The notes under the pieces were generated by a model. It did no database searches. It had not been told where the DNA came from and saw only the letters and a program-made list of their open reading frames with translations. A stretch of DNA of 64,000 nt, taken from the NCBI RefSeq assembly GCF_014204865.1, contig NZ_JACHMG010000001.1, positions 5,730,501-5,794,500 of the forward strand. Reading direction: 5' to 3'. Every line of letters starts with the position of its first letter. The first letter of the stretch is position 1. Position numbers and translations under genes: made by a program. Below are positions 1-7,403 of the stretch, piece after piece. This DNA comes from Amycolatopsis jiangsuensis (GTDB lineage: Bacteria; Actinomycetota; Actinomycetes; Mycobacteriales; Pseudonocardiaceae).

Positions 1-794
1 GACGGCACGCCGCTCACCGTGATCAGGATGTTCGTTCCGATGTAGTGGCTGGGCAGCTGCGCGAGGGGGCGGACCGGGTCCATGGTCCGGTAGCGGGAGT
101 CGAGGCGGGAGATCATGAACGGCAGGTACTCGCCCATGTGCCCGAGGATCAACCGGGCGCCCGGATGACGGTCGAAGACCCCTCCGTAAAGCATCCGCAG
201 GGCGTGACCGCCGGTCTGGACACCCCAGGTCCAGGTCGGACCGACCAGCTCGGGGGAGCCTTCGAGAACGTCCCAGTGGTCCAGCGGGGGCGCACCGGGA
301 TGCAGGTACAGCGGCACATCCAGCTCCTCGAGAGCGCTCCAGAACACGTCGAAGCGGGGCTCGTCGAGGTAGTGGCCGTCGGTGTGGTCGTTGACCAGCG
401 CGCCCCGCAGGCCGAGCTCGGTCACTGCCCGCCGCAGCTCGACCGCCGCAGCTTCCGGGTCCTGCAGCGGCACCGCGGCGAACCCGGCGAACCGGTCGGG
501 CCGCGCGGCGACGGCCTTGGCCAGGTAGTCGTTGGCGAACCGCGCGTCCGCGACGGCTTCGGCGGAGGACAGGCCGGCGATCTGCAGCCCGGGTGCGCCC
601 AGTGACAGGACCTGCACGTCGACCCCGTTCCGGTCCATGTCTTCCAGACGCAGTTCGGTGAGGTCGGGCAGCCGCTCGGCCACGTGCCGGGCGATCCCAC
701 GGCCGATCGGGACCGCCCCGAGGTCGCCGGCCGCGGGATGGCGCCGGTCGAGTTCCGGAATCGAGAATGCCTCTTCCACCGCGATCAGTCGCAT
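1..794 (-). CDS. Amidohydrolase-2 family protein (gamma-resorcylate decarboxylase/ACMSD-like), C-terminus cut by the window edge
   Basis: The reading frame is open from an ATG at 794 to the window edge, so about 264 N-terminal residues are visible and the stop lies outside. The N-terminus (MRLIAVEEAFSIPEL) and the inner motifs VLSLGAPGLQ, LHPG and LILGHMGEYLPF are typical of metal-dependent TIM-barrel amidohydrolases of the ACMSD/dihydroxybenzoate decarboxylase group. These usually act on the carboxyl group of aromatic or amino-muconate acids. The gene is divergent from a LysR regulator across a 142-bp gap holding a palindrome, the usual layout for a substrate-induced catabolic gene. The exact substrate cannot be read from the sequence. 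Confidence 0.8.
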   Translation of the reverse strand, partial: MRLIAVEEAFSIPELDRRHPAAGDLGAVPIGRGIARHVAERLPDLTELRLEDMDRNGVDVQVLSLGAPGLQIAGLSSAEAVADARFANDYLAKAVAARPDRFAGFAAVPLQDPEAAAVELRRAVTELGLRGALVNDHTDGHYLDEPRFDVFWSALEELDVPLYLHPGAPPLDHWDVLEGSPELVGPTWTWGVQTGGHALRMLYGGVFDRHPGARLILGHMGEYLPFMISRLDSRYRTMDPVRPLAQLPSHYIGTNILITVSGVP

Positions 795-886
795 GATCCT
801 GTCCTCTTTGGTCCGGTCCCGCGAGGTCCCGCGGTTCCACGACCGACGCTCCTCCCGGGCACCGACCCACGTCCAACGAACGATTC

Positions 887-909
887 CGATGCCGCCATCG
901 ACGGCATCG
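887..909. promoter_or_regulatory. Inverted repeat, candidate LysR operator
   Basis: CGATGCCG and CGGCATCG form a perfect 8-bp inverted repeat around a 7-bp spacer. It lies between the divergent amidohydrolase and LysR genes, 27 bp before the LysR GTG. Position and symmetry fit a LysR-type binding site controlling both genes. Assignment to this regulator is inference. Confidence 0.45.
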
Positions 910-936
910 ATCCGCCGATGGGGCGATACTCCACGA

Positions 937-1809
937 GTGGATCTGCAGCAGCTGTCCTACTTCGTCGCGGTCGCCGAGGAGGGCAGCTTCACTCGTGGGG
1001 CGCAGCGCGAGCACGTCGTGCAATCGACGATGTCGGCGGCCGTCGGGCGGCTCGAGCACGAGCTCGCCCAACCTCTGTTCCGCCGTGCCGGTCACCGCAT
1101 CTTGTTGACCGCGGCTGGTGATCTGCTGCTCGACCGCGCGCGCACTTTGCTGGCGTCGGCTCGGGAAATCCGTGAAGAACTCGGTGCGCTCGACGGCGTC
1201 GTGCAGGGCACCGTGACCCTGGGCACCGTCCTGTCCACGGGAACCTTCGACCTGGCCTCCGCCCTCGTCGCGTTGCGCCGGGAGCACCCTGCTCTCCAGG
1301 TGCGTGTGTGGTTCTCGGCGTTGGACCACGATCGTCACCTCGAGCGGGTCGCGGACGGCACCTACGACCTGGCGTTGATCCACGAACCCGACCTGCCGCC
1401 GCCGGGGATTCGCCTCCACCCCGTCGGCCGGCTCGATCTGGTCCTCACTGCGGCGCTGTCCGCGGAACTGCCGGCGCCGTCGCTGCGTGCGGCGGCGGCG
1501 ATGCCGTTCATCGATTTCCCCGTGGGTTGGGCGAACCGGATACGCACCGACCGGCTGTTCGCGGCGGCGGGGCTCGAACGCGACGTCGCCATCGAGGTCG
1601 CGGACGTCGCGACCGGACTGGAACTCGTCCGCGGAGGTCTCGGTCTCGCGTTCCTGCCCCGGCGGCTCGTCGAGGGCCGCACCGACGTGCGGATCGTGCC
1701 GATCGAGCACCCGGCACTCTCCCGGGTGCTCGTCCTTGCCCGTCCGGACGGTCCGCAGCGGCCGACCGTCGAGACCGTCTACCGAGCGTTGACTGACCGT
1801 TCAGCGTGA
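937..1809 (+). CDS. LysR family transcriptional regulator
   Basis: The product is about 290 residues, normal for the family. Residues 1-60 (starting VDLQQLSYFVAVAEEGSF) form the LysR winged helix-turn-helix, with the typical SxxxxLE core seen as STMSAAVGRLEHEL. The rest is the periplasmic-binding-like effector domain. The GTG start was chosen because the HTH begins right there; in-frame codons further upstream run into the divergent gene. It very likely controls the neighbouring amidohydrolase and itself. The ligand is unknown. Confidence 0.9.
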   Translation: MDLQQLSYFVAVAEEGSFTRGAQREHVVQSTMSAAVGRLEHELAQPLFRRAGHRILLTAAGDLLLDRARTLLASAREIREELGALDGVVQGTVTLGTVLSTGTFDLASALVALRREHPALQVRVWFSALDHDRHLERVADGTYDLALIHEPDLPPPGIRLHPVGRLDLVLTAALSAELPAPSLRAAAAMPFIDFPVGWANRIRTDRLFAAAGLERDVAIEVADVATGLELVRGGLGLAFLPRRLVEGRTDVRIVPIEHPALSRVLVLARPDGPQRPTVETVYRALTDRSA

Positions 1810-1828
1810 GAAGCGGCCGGCGCCCGCG

Positions 1829-2932
1829 TCAGGTCAGCGCGCCGCGCATCTCGTTGCTGTAGTTCGTGAACAGGGTGCACGCCGCGAGTACGACTCCGAC
1901 GATTGCTTCGATTGCTTGTGCCACTTCGAGCAGCTTTTCCATGACCTCCTTGATGCGCTCGAGTAGCAATGTGGCCAGCCGTTGTATGCCGGCCAGTGCG
2001 GCGAGTAGCTCGGGGGACGGAGTCGGCACCGAATCGGCGTCCGCGCGGTCCAGCAGATCGAACAGGGCGATCATGTCGTTCGGTATTCCGGTGAGCATGC
2101 CGTTGATCTCGCTGAACAGCAGGTAGCAGCCGTGGGCGTGCATCTTGTAGTCCACTCCGCACTGGGCGACGGCTTCGCCGGCGTCCTCGTACACGGCGCA
2201 GATCTTCGCCACGAATCGTTCGGCGAATTCGGATCCTTCGCCGTCCCAGTGCCGGAAGAGCGTTCCGGCGGCGCGGCGGGAAAGCGTGCTGAGGCTTTGC
2301 CAGTAGGCACCCGCGTTGCTCATCGCGTCGCCTGCCCGGTAGACGCCTTCCCAATCGCCGGTCAGCGCTTCGGTCACGTGTCCACATAATTCGAGCCAGG
2401 TGCCGAACACCACGTCCCAGATGCTCTGCAGTGTGGGATTCTTCAGCGAAAGTTCCGGCATGACGACCGATTTCGGGAAGCCCAGGATGGTGTTCACCAG
2501 ATCCTGGATGCCGAAGTCGCCCGAACCCGGGTACTCGCTCGGGGGAAAACCGGAGCCGAAGTCGTAGGCGACGCCGCCGAATCGCTCGAGATCGGGATCG
2601 CCGGTCGAGGGCAGGTCGTAGCCCATCCGGTCCCACGTGGCGCTGATGTCCTCGGCCGCCGCGTTGTCCGATCCGGTGTACTGCCTTCCTGCGGCAGACA
2701 GGTTGTCGTTGATCTTGCGCAGCATCGCCGGCGTGCAACCGGCCGAAACCGCGACCTCCTTCGCCAACGACTTGTGGTGGATGACCAGCAGGTCCAGCAG
2801 GCCGCCTGCCCGCCAGCCGACCACGTGCTCGGCCACCATCGGGTACAGGTAGCCCTCGCCCTGGTCGGCGAGTTCGCCGTACCGGGCCTGGGCGAGCGTG
2901 AAAGCCCGCGGGTCCCAATGGAATCCCCCCAT
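1829..2932 (-). CDS. Large helical WXG-containing protein, putative T7SS-type substrate
   Basis: The 367-residue product matches no enzyme I recognise. It is predicted mostly helical. Around residues 185-205 it carries a W-E-G motif (TGDWEGVYRAGDAMSNAG) like the WXG turn of ESX/T7SS substrates, and the last 60 residues are hydrophobic and helical (LLERIKEVMEKLLEVAQ, then an Ala/Val-rich stretch). The ATG is preceded by a clear ribosome site AGAAAGGA. A YbaB-like gene lies 25 bp upstream on the same strand; pairs of a YbaB-like gene and a WXG-like gene are common in Pseudonocardiaceae. Secretion is inference from the motif and context. Confidence 0.6.
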   Translation of the reverse strand: MGGFHWDPRAFTLAQARYGELADQGEGYLYPMVAEHVVGWRAGGLLDLLVIHHKSLAKEVAVSAGCTPAMLRKINDNLSAAGRQYTGSDNAAAEDISATWDRMGYDLPSTGDPDLERFGGVAYDFGSGFPPSEYPGSGDFGIQDLVNTILGFPKSVVMPELSLKNPTLQSIWDVVFGTWLELCGHVTEALTGDWEGVYRAGDAMSNAGAYWQSLSTLSRRAAGTLFRHWDGEGSEFAERFVAKICAVYEDAGEAVAQCGVDYKMHAHGCYLLFSEINGMLTGIPNDMIALFDLLDRADADSVPTPSPELLAALAGIQRLATLLLERIKEVMEKLLEVAQAIEAIVGVVLAACTLFTNYSNEMRGALT

Positions 2933-2957
2933 GTCCGGGTTCCTTTCTGTGCCGCCG

Positions 2958-3407
2958 TCAGTCGTCCTGGTCCCAGGCGGTCAGCTTGACGACGACGTCG
3001 TTGCCGGTCCGATCTCCAGTGGTGCTTACGGTTTCGCCCTCCGGCGGCGGGAACCCGGCGCGCAGACGGTCGGCGGCCAGCGCGGCGAACGGCAGATCCG
3101 GGGCCACCGCGTCCACGGCGGCCTGGGCCAACCGGGACTGGGCGTGCTGAACACAGCGGACGACCTGGTGCGCGATTTCCTCGGGTGCCCAATGCCGGAC
3201 CCGCTCGTCGAGCGTCAGTTCGTGCAGCCGGCCGCTGCCGGTCACGGTCGCGTGCACGGCGCCGTCGGCCGTCTCCGCTTCGGCGGTGATCACCGAGGTG
3301 GTGTGCTCGTCCTCCGCCAGAACGCGGACGCGCTGCCCGGCCCGTTCGATCGACTCCGCGAGCCGCCGCTTGAGGTCGTGCGGATCGGGTGTCGCTGCTG
3401 ATCCCAC
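2958..3407 (-). CDS. YbaB/EbfC family DNA-binding-like protein
   Basis: A small protein with an N-terminal helix rich in Arg/Glu (LKRRLAESIERAGQRVRVLAE), a central beta hairpin (VHATVTGSGRLHELTLDERV) and a C-terminal helix. This is the layout of YbaB/EbfC nucleoid-associated proteins. The GTG at 3407 was chosen because AGGGGG lies six bases upstream; in-frame GTG codons at 3425 and 3461 would lengthen it but have no good ribosome site. It heads a two-gene unit with the WXG-like gene downstream. In such pairs the protein may be a chaperone or regulator rather than a true nucleoid protein. Confidence 0.65.
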   Translation of the reverse strand: MGSAATPDPHDLKRRLAESIERAGQRVRVLAEDEHTTSVITAEAETADGAVHATVTGSGRLHELTLDERVRHWAPEEIAHQVVRCVQHAQSRLAQAAVDAVAPDLPFAALAADRLRAGFPPPEGETVSTTGDRTGNDVVVKLTAWDQDD

Positions 3408-3596
3408 GTCGTTCCCCCTGCTCACCGGTGTGTCCGGACGCTCGGCAGCCGAGCTGGACACGCTGGATGTTACACAACGGTCCGATCTGTCGCAGGCGAT
3501 TCGGACACCTCACGGATTTCGGCCGAACGGCCAGGTGGCCGGGCCGTAAGGCTGATGGCGTCGTGGCCGCGCCCGGCTTTGCTGGAGGTCATGAAG

Positions 3597-4034
3597 ATGA
3601 GCAGGGTGGCTGCCGGGGTGCTGACGATGGCGGCGGTGGCCGCGGTGTCCGCGTGTGGGGTCGAGGATGCCGTCGTCGAGCACGGGAACGGGCACGTGAA
3701 GGCGGTGTCCCACCAGAGCGGGATCGACGGCAAGAACGACGCGGAAGCGAAGCTGCCGGACTGGGTACCCGACGGCGCACAGCAGGTCGAGGAGCTCATT
3801 CGCACCACGGGGGCGGAACGGTTGCTGAAGTACTCGCCCGCCGGCACCACGTTGCCTGCCGTCTGCAAGCCCGGGACCGCTGAGCCGAAACCGCCGACGC
3901 TCACCGCGGACTGGTGGCCGGCCGGCGAGCACCTGCGCACCGACCAGCTCTGCGACGGCTGGCACGTGGCGGTCGAGCGCGACGCCGTCTACGCCTACCG
4001 GGTCGAGACCGTCTCCGGCACCGGCGCGAACTGA
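3597..4034 (+). CDS. Small secreted lipoprotein of unknown function
   Basis: The N-terminus (MSRVAAGVLTMAAVAAVSAC) is a lipoprotein signal peptide with the lipobox V-S-A-C, so Cys20 would be lipidated. The mature part is about 125 residues with two further cysteines (PAVCKPG and TDQLCDGW) that could form a disulfide. The ATG at 3597 sits eight bases after GGAGG; the ATG two codons earlier is too close to that site. No known family is recognised. A perfect terminator hairpin begins within its last codons. Confidence 0.7.
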   Translation: MSRVAAGVLTMAAVAAVSACGVEDAVVEHGNGHVKAVSHQSGIDGKNDAEAKLPDWVPDGAQQVEELIRTTGAERLLKYSPAGTTLPAVCKPGTAEPKPPTLTADWWPAGEHLRTDQLCDGWHVAVERDAVYAYRVETVSGTGAN

Positions 4035-4074
4035 CCGAAGGCCGCCCCGGGAGAACGGGGCGGCCTTCGGTCAG
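4031..4074. terminator. Bidirectional intrinsic terminator, 19-bp perfect stem
   Basis: Arms of 19 bp (outer bases CTGACCGAAGGCC) with a GGAGAA loop pair perfectly. The hairpin lies between two convergent genes and overlaps the lipoprotein stop codon. It has no long U tract, as is usual in actinomycetes. Confidence 0.85.
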
Positions 4075-4084
4075 TCCTTTGTGG

Positions 4085-4552
4085 TCAGTCCTTCGGCGGG
4101 GTCAGCTCCAGGACGGTCACGGTCGCTTCCCCGCGCGGCGTGCGGTAGGTGACCTCGTCGCCTGCCTTGGCGCCGGCCAAGGCCAGACCCAGCGGGCTGT
4201 CCGAGGTCACCGAATCGGCATCTTCCCCCGGCAGGGTGACCACAGTGAACGCTTCCTCGTCGCCGTCGGCGAAACGCAGGGAAACGCGCGTGCCGTCGGG
4301 AAGCAGCGAGCTGTCGTACGCACCGTGCTCGAGCTTTGCGGACACGTCGGCGATCTGCCGTTCCAGCCGGGCGGCGGCCTCCGCGCGGTCGATCACGTCC
4401 GCCTGGTCCGCCGCGTCCCCGGTGCGTTCCTGCTCGCCCGGCTGCGGCGCGAGCGCCGCCCGTTGCGCGCGCAGATCGGCTATTTCCTTCTCCAGCTGAC
4501 GGCGCGCCGCCTCGCTGAGCCCCTTGTCCCCTGAGATCACCATGCCGGGCAT
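4085..4552 (-). CDS. GreA/GreB family transcription elongation factor
   Basis: The 155-residue size is that of Gre factors. The N-terminal half is a charged coiled coil (LEKEIADLRAQRAAL, then AARLERQIADVSAKLE) that in Gre proteins enters the RNA polymerase secondary channel. The C-terminal half is the FKBP-like domain with the signature SDSPLGLALAGAKAGDEVTY. It should rescue backtracked polymerase by stimulating transcript cleavage. The paired acidic residues at the coiled-coil tip are less obvious than in GreA, so a specialised Gre-like regulator is possible. An ATG at 4543 is an alternative start. Confidence 0.85.
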   Translation of the reverse strand: MPGMVISGDKGLSEAARRQLEKEIADLRAQRAALAPQPGEQERTGDAADQADVIDRAEAAARLERQIADVSAKLEHGAYDSSLLPDGTRVSLRFADGDEEAFTVVTLPGEDADSVTSDSPLGLALAGAKAGDEVTYRTPRGEATVTVLELTPPKD

Positions 4553-4604
4553 TGTCCGCTGCGTGGAGCGGGGTGGCCAATCCGGTTTTTCACCCTACGG
4601 GGGC

Positions 4605-4627
4605 GGGCAGGACATCTGCCCTAGACT
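4605..4627 (+). promoter_or_regulatory. Promoter -10 with overlapping inverted repeat before the TetR gene
   Basis: GGGCAG and CTGCCC form a 6-bp inverted repeat with a five-base spacer, ending one base before the -10-like hexamer TAGACT. The TetR-family GTG follows about 40 bp later. A repressor bound there would block its own promoter, so autoregulation is likely but unproven. Confidence 0.45.
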
Positions 4628-4665
4628 TCGGGCCCACCGTCCTGGAAACCGTAACGAGGATCACC

Positions 4666-5253
4666 GTGACTGCCGTCCCCGGCCGCAGTGCCCAGCTGTC
4701 GCCCAACCAGCTGCAGAAGCAGGAACAGATCGTGGAGGCCGCCAGGGTGGTGCTGGCCAGGGACGGGCTCGCCGGGTGCACGGTACGCGCGATCGCGGAT
4801 GCCGGGCCACTGACCAAAAGCGCGATCCACTACTACTTCGCCGACACCGACGTCCTGATCGACCGGGCGATGGCCGCGCACATCAACACTTTCGCGGCCG
4901 GGCTGCGTGCCGTCGGGCAGGAGCACGAAGACCCGCGCGAGCGGCTGTTCGCGGTCACCGAGGCCTACCTCGCGGAATTCGCCGAACGGCCGGCCGGTGC
5001 GTTCCTCTGGTTCGAGTACTGGATCGCGGCGGGCCGCGCGCAGCATCCGCAGGCGATCGAGGCGATGCTCACGTCCATCACCGAACTGCTCGTGGAACTG
5101 CTCTCCCCGCTCGACGTGGACGATCCCCGCGCCCGTGCCCGTGCCCTGCTCAGCTACCTGCTCGGTGCCGTGGTGCAGCAGCGGGTCCGGCCGCGTCCGT
5201 TCCGCGGCCTGCGCGGGGACATCGAAGCGCTCTGCTTCGCCGGATATCGCTGA
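4666..5253 (+). CDS. TetR/AcrR family transcriptional regulator
   Basis: Residues about 12-60 form a TetR N-terminal HTH (IVEAARVVLARDGLAGCTVRAIAD, then KSAIHYYFADTDVL), followed by an all-helical ligand-binding domain, about 195 residues in all. The GTG is preceded by GAGGA five bases upstream. It is followed 19 bp later by a gamma-carbonic anhydrase gene and is divergent from the Gre gene. Target genes and ligand are unknown. Confidence 0.9.
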   Translation: MTAVPGRSAQLSPNQLQKQEQIVEAARVVLARDGLAGCTVRAIADAGPLTKSAIHYYFADTDVLIDRAMAAHINTFAAGLRAVGQEHEDPRERLFAVTEAYLAEFAERPAGAFLWFEYWIAAGRAQHPQAIEAMLTSITELLVELLSPLDVDDPRARARALLSYLLGAVVQQRVRPRPFRGLRGDIEALCFAGYR

Positions 5254-5272
5254 CGCCGCTTAGGGTGCGCAC

Positions 5273-5791
5273 ATGCCTCTGTTCTCCTTCGAGGGCGCCA
5301 GCCCGAACGTCCACCCGGACGCCTGGATCGCCCCCACTGCCACCCTGATCGGCGATGTGACCGTCGAGAAGGGCGCCTCCGTCTGGTACGGCGCGGTGAT
5401 CCGGGCCGACTTCGGTCCGATCGTGATCCGCGAGGGCGCCAACATCCAGGACAACTCGGTGGTGCACACGAACACCGAGCTGTGTGAGATCGGCCGCAAC
5501 GTCACCGTGGGGCACCAGTGCCTCGTGCACGACTGCACGGTCGGGGAACAGGCGTTGATCGGGAACGGCTCCACGGTGCTCGATCGCGCGGTGATCGGCC
5601 CGCGGGCGCTGGTGGCCGCCGGTGCCACGGTGACACCCGGCACCGAGGTGCCCGGCGAGGTGATCGCGATGGGCAGCCCGGCGAAGAAGTTCGTGCCGCT
5701 CACCGATTCCGCGCGCATGTGGGTGGAGCACAACGCGGCCGTCTACCAGGAGCTCGCGCGCCGGCACCGCGACGGCGCGCAGCCGGCGTAA
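5273..5791 (+). CDS. Gamma-carbonic anhydrase family (left-handed beta-helix) protein
   Basis: The 172-residue protein shows hexapeptide-repeat periodicity throughout ([42 protein letters not shown]) and a C-terminal helix. The metal-ligand histidines of the gamma-CA/PaaY/YrdA group are visible in VVHTN, VGHQC and LVHDC. The proteins are trimeric and bind zinc or iron between subunits; many are hydratases, others acyl-CoA related. It may be cotranscribed with the TetR gene just upstream. Confidence 0.88.
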   Translation: MPLFSFEGASPNVHPDAWIAPTATLIGDVTVEKGASVWYGAVIRADFGPIVIREGANIQDNSVVHTNTELCEIGRNVTVGHQCLVHDCTVGEQALIGNGSTVLDRAVIGPRALVAAGATVTPGTEVPGEVIAMGSPAKKFVPLTDSARMWVEHNAAVYQELARRHRDGAQPA

Positions 5792-5844
5792 CCGCCGTTC
5801 CCACGGGCCGGGCGCGGCGCGGGCGGTGCACTAAACTTCCTCCC

Positions 5845-5922
5845 GCAGCCGCGACTGGCGCCATTCAAGAGGTGGAGCACCACCGGGGAGCGACGACGAG
5901 GCCGGCACCGCGCGCCTGGGTG
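5845..5922 (+). ncRNA. ZTP (pfl) riboswitch upstream of glyA
   Basis: The stretch holds the conserved pieces of the pfl/ZTP riboswitch in order: GCGACUGGCG, a GGUGG/CCACC hairpin, the strongly conserved ACCGGGGAGCG, a variable linker and the terminal CGCCUGGG. A -10-like TAAACT at 5832-5837 sits just upstream and would start transcription near its 5' end. ZTP riboswitches sense the purine intermediate ZMP/ZTP, which rises when 10-formyl-THF is short, and commonly control glyA, folD and purH. Gene context is therefore exactly right. Recognised by eye, not by a covariance search. Confidence 0.88.
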
Positions 5923-5949
5923 ATGGCCACTGCACAACCGGAGTACGCG

Positions 5950-7218
5950 ATGACACACCAGCCCGCCCTGTCCGCTCTCGCCGCGGCCGACCCGCAGCTC
6001 GCCGGCCTCGTCGAGGACGAGGCGAAGCGCCAGCACGACAAGATCCGCCTGATCGCTTCGGAGAACTACGTTTCGCAGGCGGTGCTGGAAGCGACCGGCA
6101 CCGTGCTCACGAACAAGTACTCCGAGGGGTACGCCGGCAAGCGTTACTACGAGGGTCAGCAGCTCGTCGACCAGATCGAGACGCTGGCCATCGAGCGCGC
6201 CAAGGCCGTGTTCGGCGTGGACCACGCCAACGTGCAGCCGTACTCCGGCTCACCCGCGAACCTCGCGGTGTACCTGGCCTTCGCCAAGCCCGGTGACACG
6301 GTGCTCGGCATGGCGCTGCCGGACGGCGGCCACCTCACGCACGGCTGGAGCGTGTCCGCCACCGGGAAGTGGTTCACGCCGGTCCGCTACGGCGTGCGCA
6401 AGGAGACCGGCCGGGTCGACCTCGACCAGGTCCGCGACCTCGCCCGGCAGCACCGGCCGAAGCTGATCTTCGCGGGTGGCACGGCGATCCCGCGCACCAT
6501 CGACTTCCCGGCGTTCGCCGAGATCGCCCGTGAAGTCGACGCCGTGCTGGTCGCCGACATCGCGCACATCGCCGGTCTCGTCGCCGGCGGCGCGCATCCG
6601 TCGCCGGTCGGCCACGCGCAAGTGATCACCACGACCACGCACAAGACGCTGCGTGGTCCGCGCGGTGCGATGATCCTGTCCGACGCCGAACACGCGAAGG
6701 CTGTGGACAAGGCCGTCTTCCCTGGGCTGCAGGGCGGTCCGCACAATCACACGACGGCCGCCATCGCGGTCGCGCTCGGGGAGGCGCGGCAGCCGTCGTT
6801 CTCCGAGTACGCGCACACGGTCGTCGCGAACGCCAAGGCGCTTGCCGAGGCCCTCGTGGACCGGGGTTACGACCTCGTCTCCGGCGGGACGGACAACCAC
6901 CTGCTGCTGATCGACCTGACCGGCAAGGCGGTGCCCGGCAAGCCGGCCGCACAGGCGCTGGACCGCGCCGGGATCGAGCTGAACTACAACACCGTCCCGT
7001 TCGACCCGCGCAAGCCGTTCGACCCCTCGGGCATCCGGCTGGGCACGTCGGCGATCACCACGCGCGGTCTCCGGCCGGAGCACCAGACGCAGGTCGCGGA
7101 GTGGATCGACCGCACGGTGACCGCCGCGGCCGCACAGGAGGAACCGGCGCTGGACGCCATCGCCGCCGAGATCCGCGAGTTCCTCGCGCCGTTCCCCGTC
7201 CCGGGCTACACCGCCTGA
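5950..7218 (+). CDS. glyA: Serine hydroxymethyltransferase
   Basis: The protein makes glycine and 5,10-methylene-THF from serine and THF, the main one-carbon input, using pyridoxal phosphate. Family hallmarks are the N-terminal LIASENYVS and [17 protein letters not shown], the PLP-lysine region [13 protein letters not shown] and the C-terminal [10 protein letters not shown]. The length of 422 residues is usual. The ATG at 5950 is preceded by CGGAG with proper spacing and follows the riboswitch; in-frame GTG/ATG at 5920/5923 overlap the riboswitch 3' end and are less likely. Expression should rise when ZTP signals folate shortage. Confidence 0.97.
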   Translation: MTHQPALSALAAADPQLAGLVEDEAKRQHDKIRLIASENYVSQAVLEATGTVLTNKYSEGYAGKRYYEGQQLVDQIETLAIERAKAVFGVDHANVQPYSGSPANLAVYLAFAKPGDTVLGMALPDGGHLTHGWSVSATGKWFTPVRYGVRKETGRVDLDQVRDLARQHRPKLIFAGGTAIPRTIDFPAFAEIAREVDAVLVADIAHIAGLVAGGAHPSPVGHAQVITTTTHKTLRGPRGAMILSDAEHAKAVDKAVFPGLQGGPHNHTTAAIAVALGEARQPSFSEYAHTVVANAKALAEALVDRGYDLVSGGTDNHLLLIDLTGKAVPGKPAAQALDRAGIELNYNTVPFDPRKPFDPSGIRLGTSAITTRGLRPEHQTQVAEWIDRTVTAAAAQEEPALDAIAAEIREFLAPFPVPGYTA

Positions 7219-7231
7219 CCCTGCTCTGACG

Positions 7232-7262
7232 AAGGGCCGTCTGCTGACGCGGGCGGCCCTTT
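7232..7262 (+). terminator. Terminator after glyA
   Basis: AAGGGCCG and CGGCCCTT pair across a 14-base loop, followed by TTGT. It starts 13 bp after the glyA stop codon. Confidence 0.65.
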
Positions 7263-7330
7263 GTGCTGTTCAGGGGCCTGCGACGAGGGTCACAAAGAAG
7301 TTGGTTGTGCGATGCAAGCTTTTCGGGAAT

Positions 7331-7370
7331 ACTTGTGCAAGGCAAGTAGTTGACAGGTACAAGCAACTAC
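7331..7370 (+). promoter_or_regulatory. Operator region with two inverted repeats and a TTGACA box before the MFS exporter
   Basis: GTAGTTG and CAACTAC form a perfect 7-bp inverted repeat with an 11-bp spacer. Just upstream ACTTG/CAAGT forms a second one, containing CTTGTGCAAG. A perfect -35 hexamer TTGACA (7350-7355) lies inside the first repeat; no good -10 is visible at the normal distance. Such sites commonly bind TetR or MarR repressors of drug exporters. No regulator gene is adjacent, so the cognate protein is probably encoded elsewhere. Confidence 0.5.
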
Positions 7371-7403
7371 CCGGCCACTCAGACCACCAGCAAGGGAGAC
7401 CCG

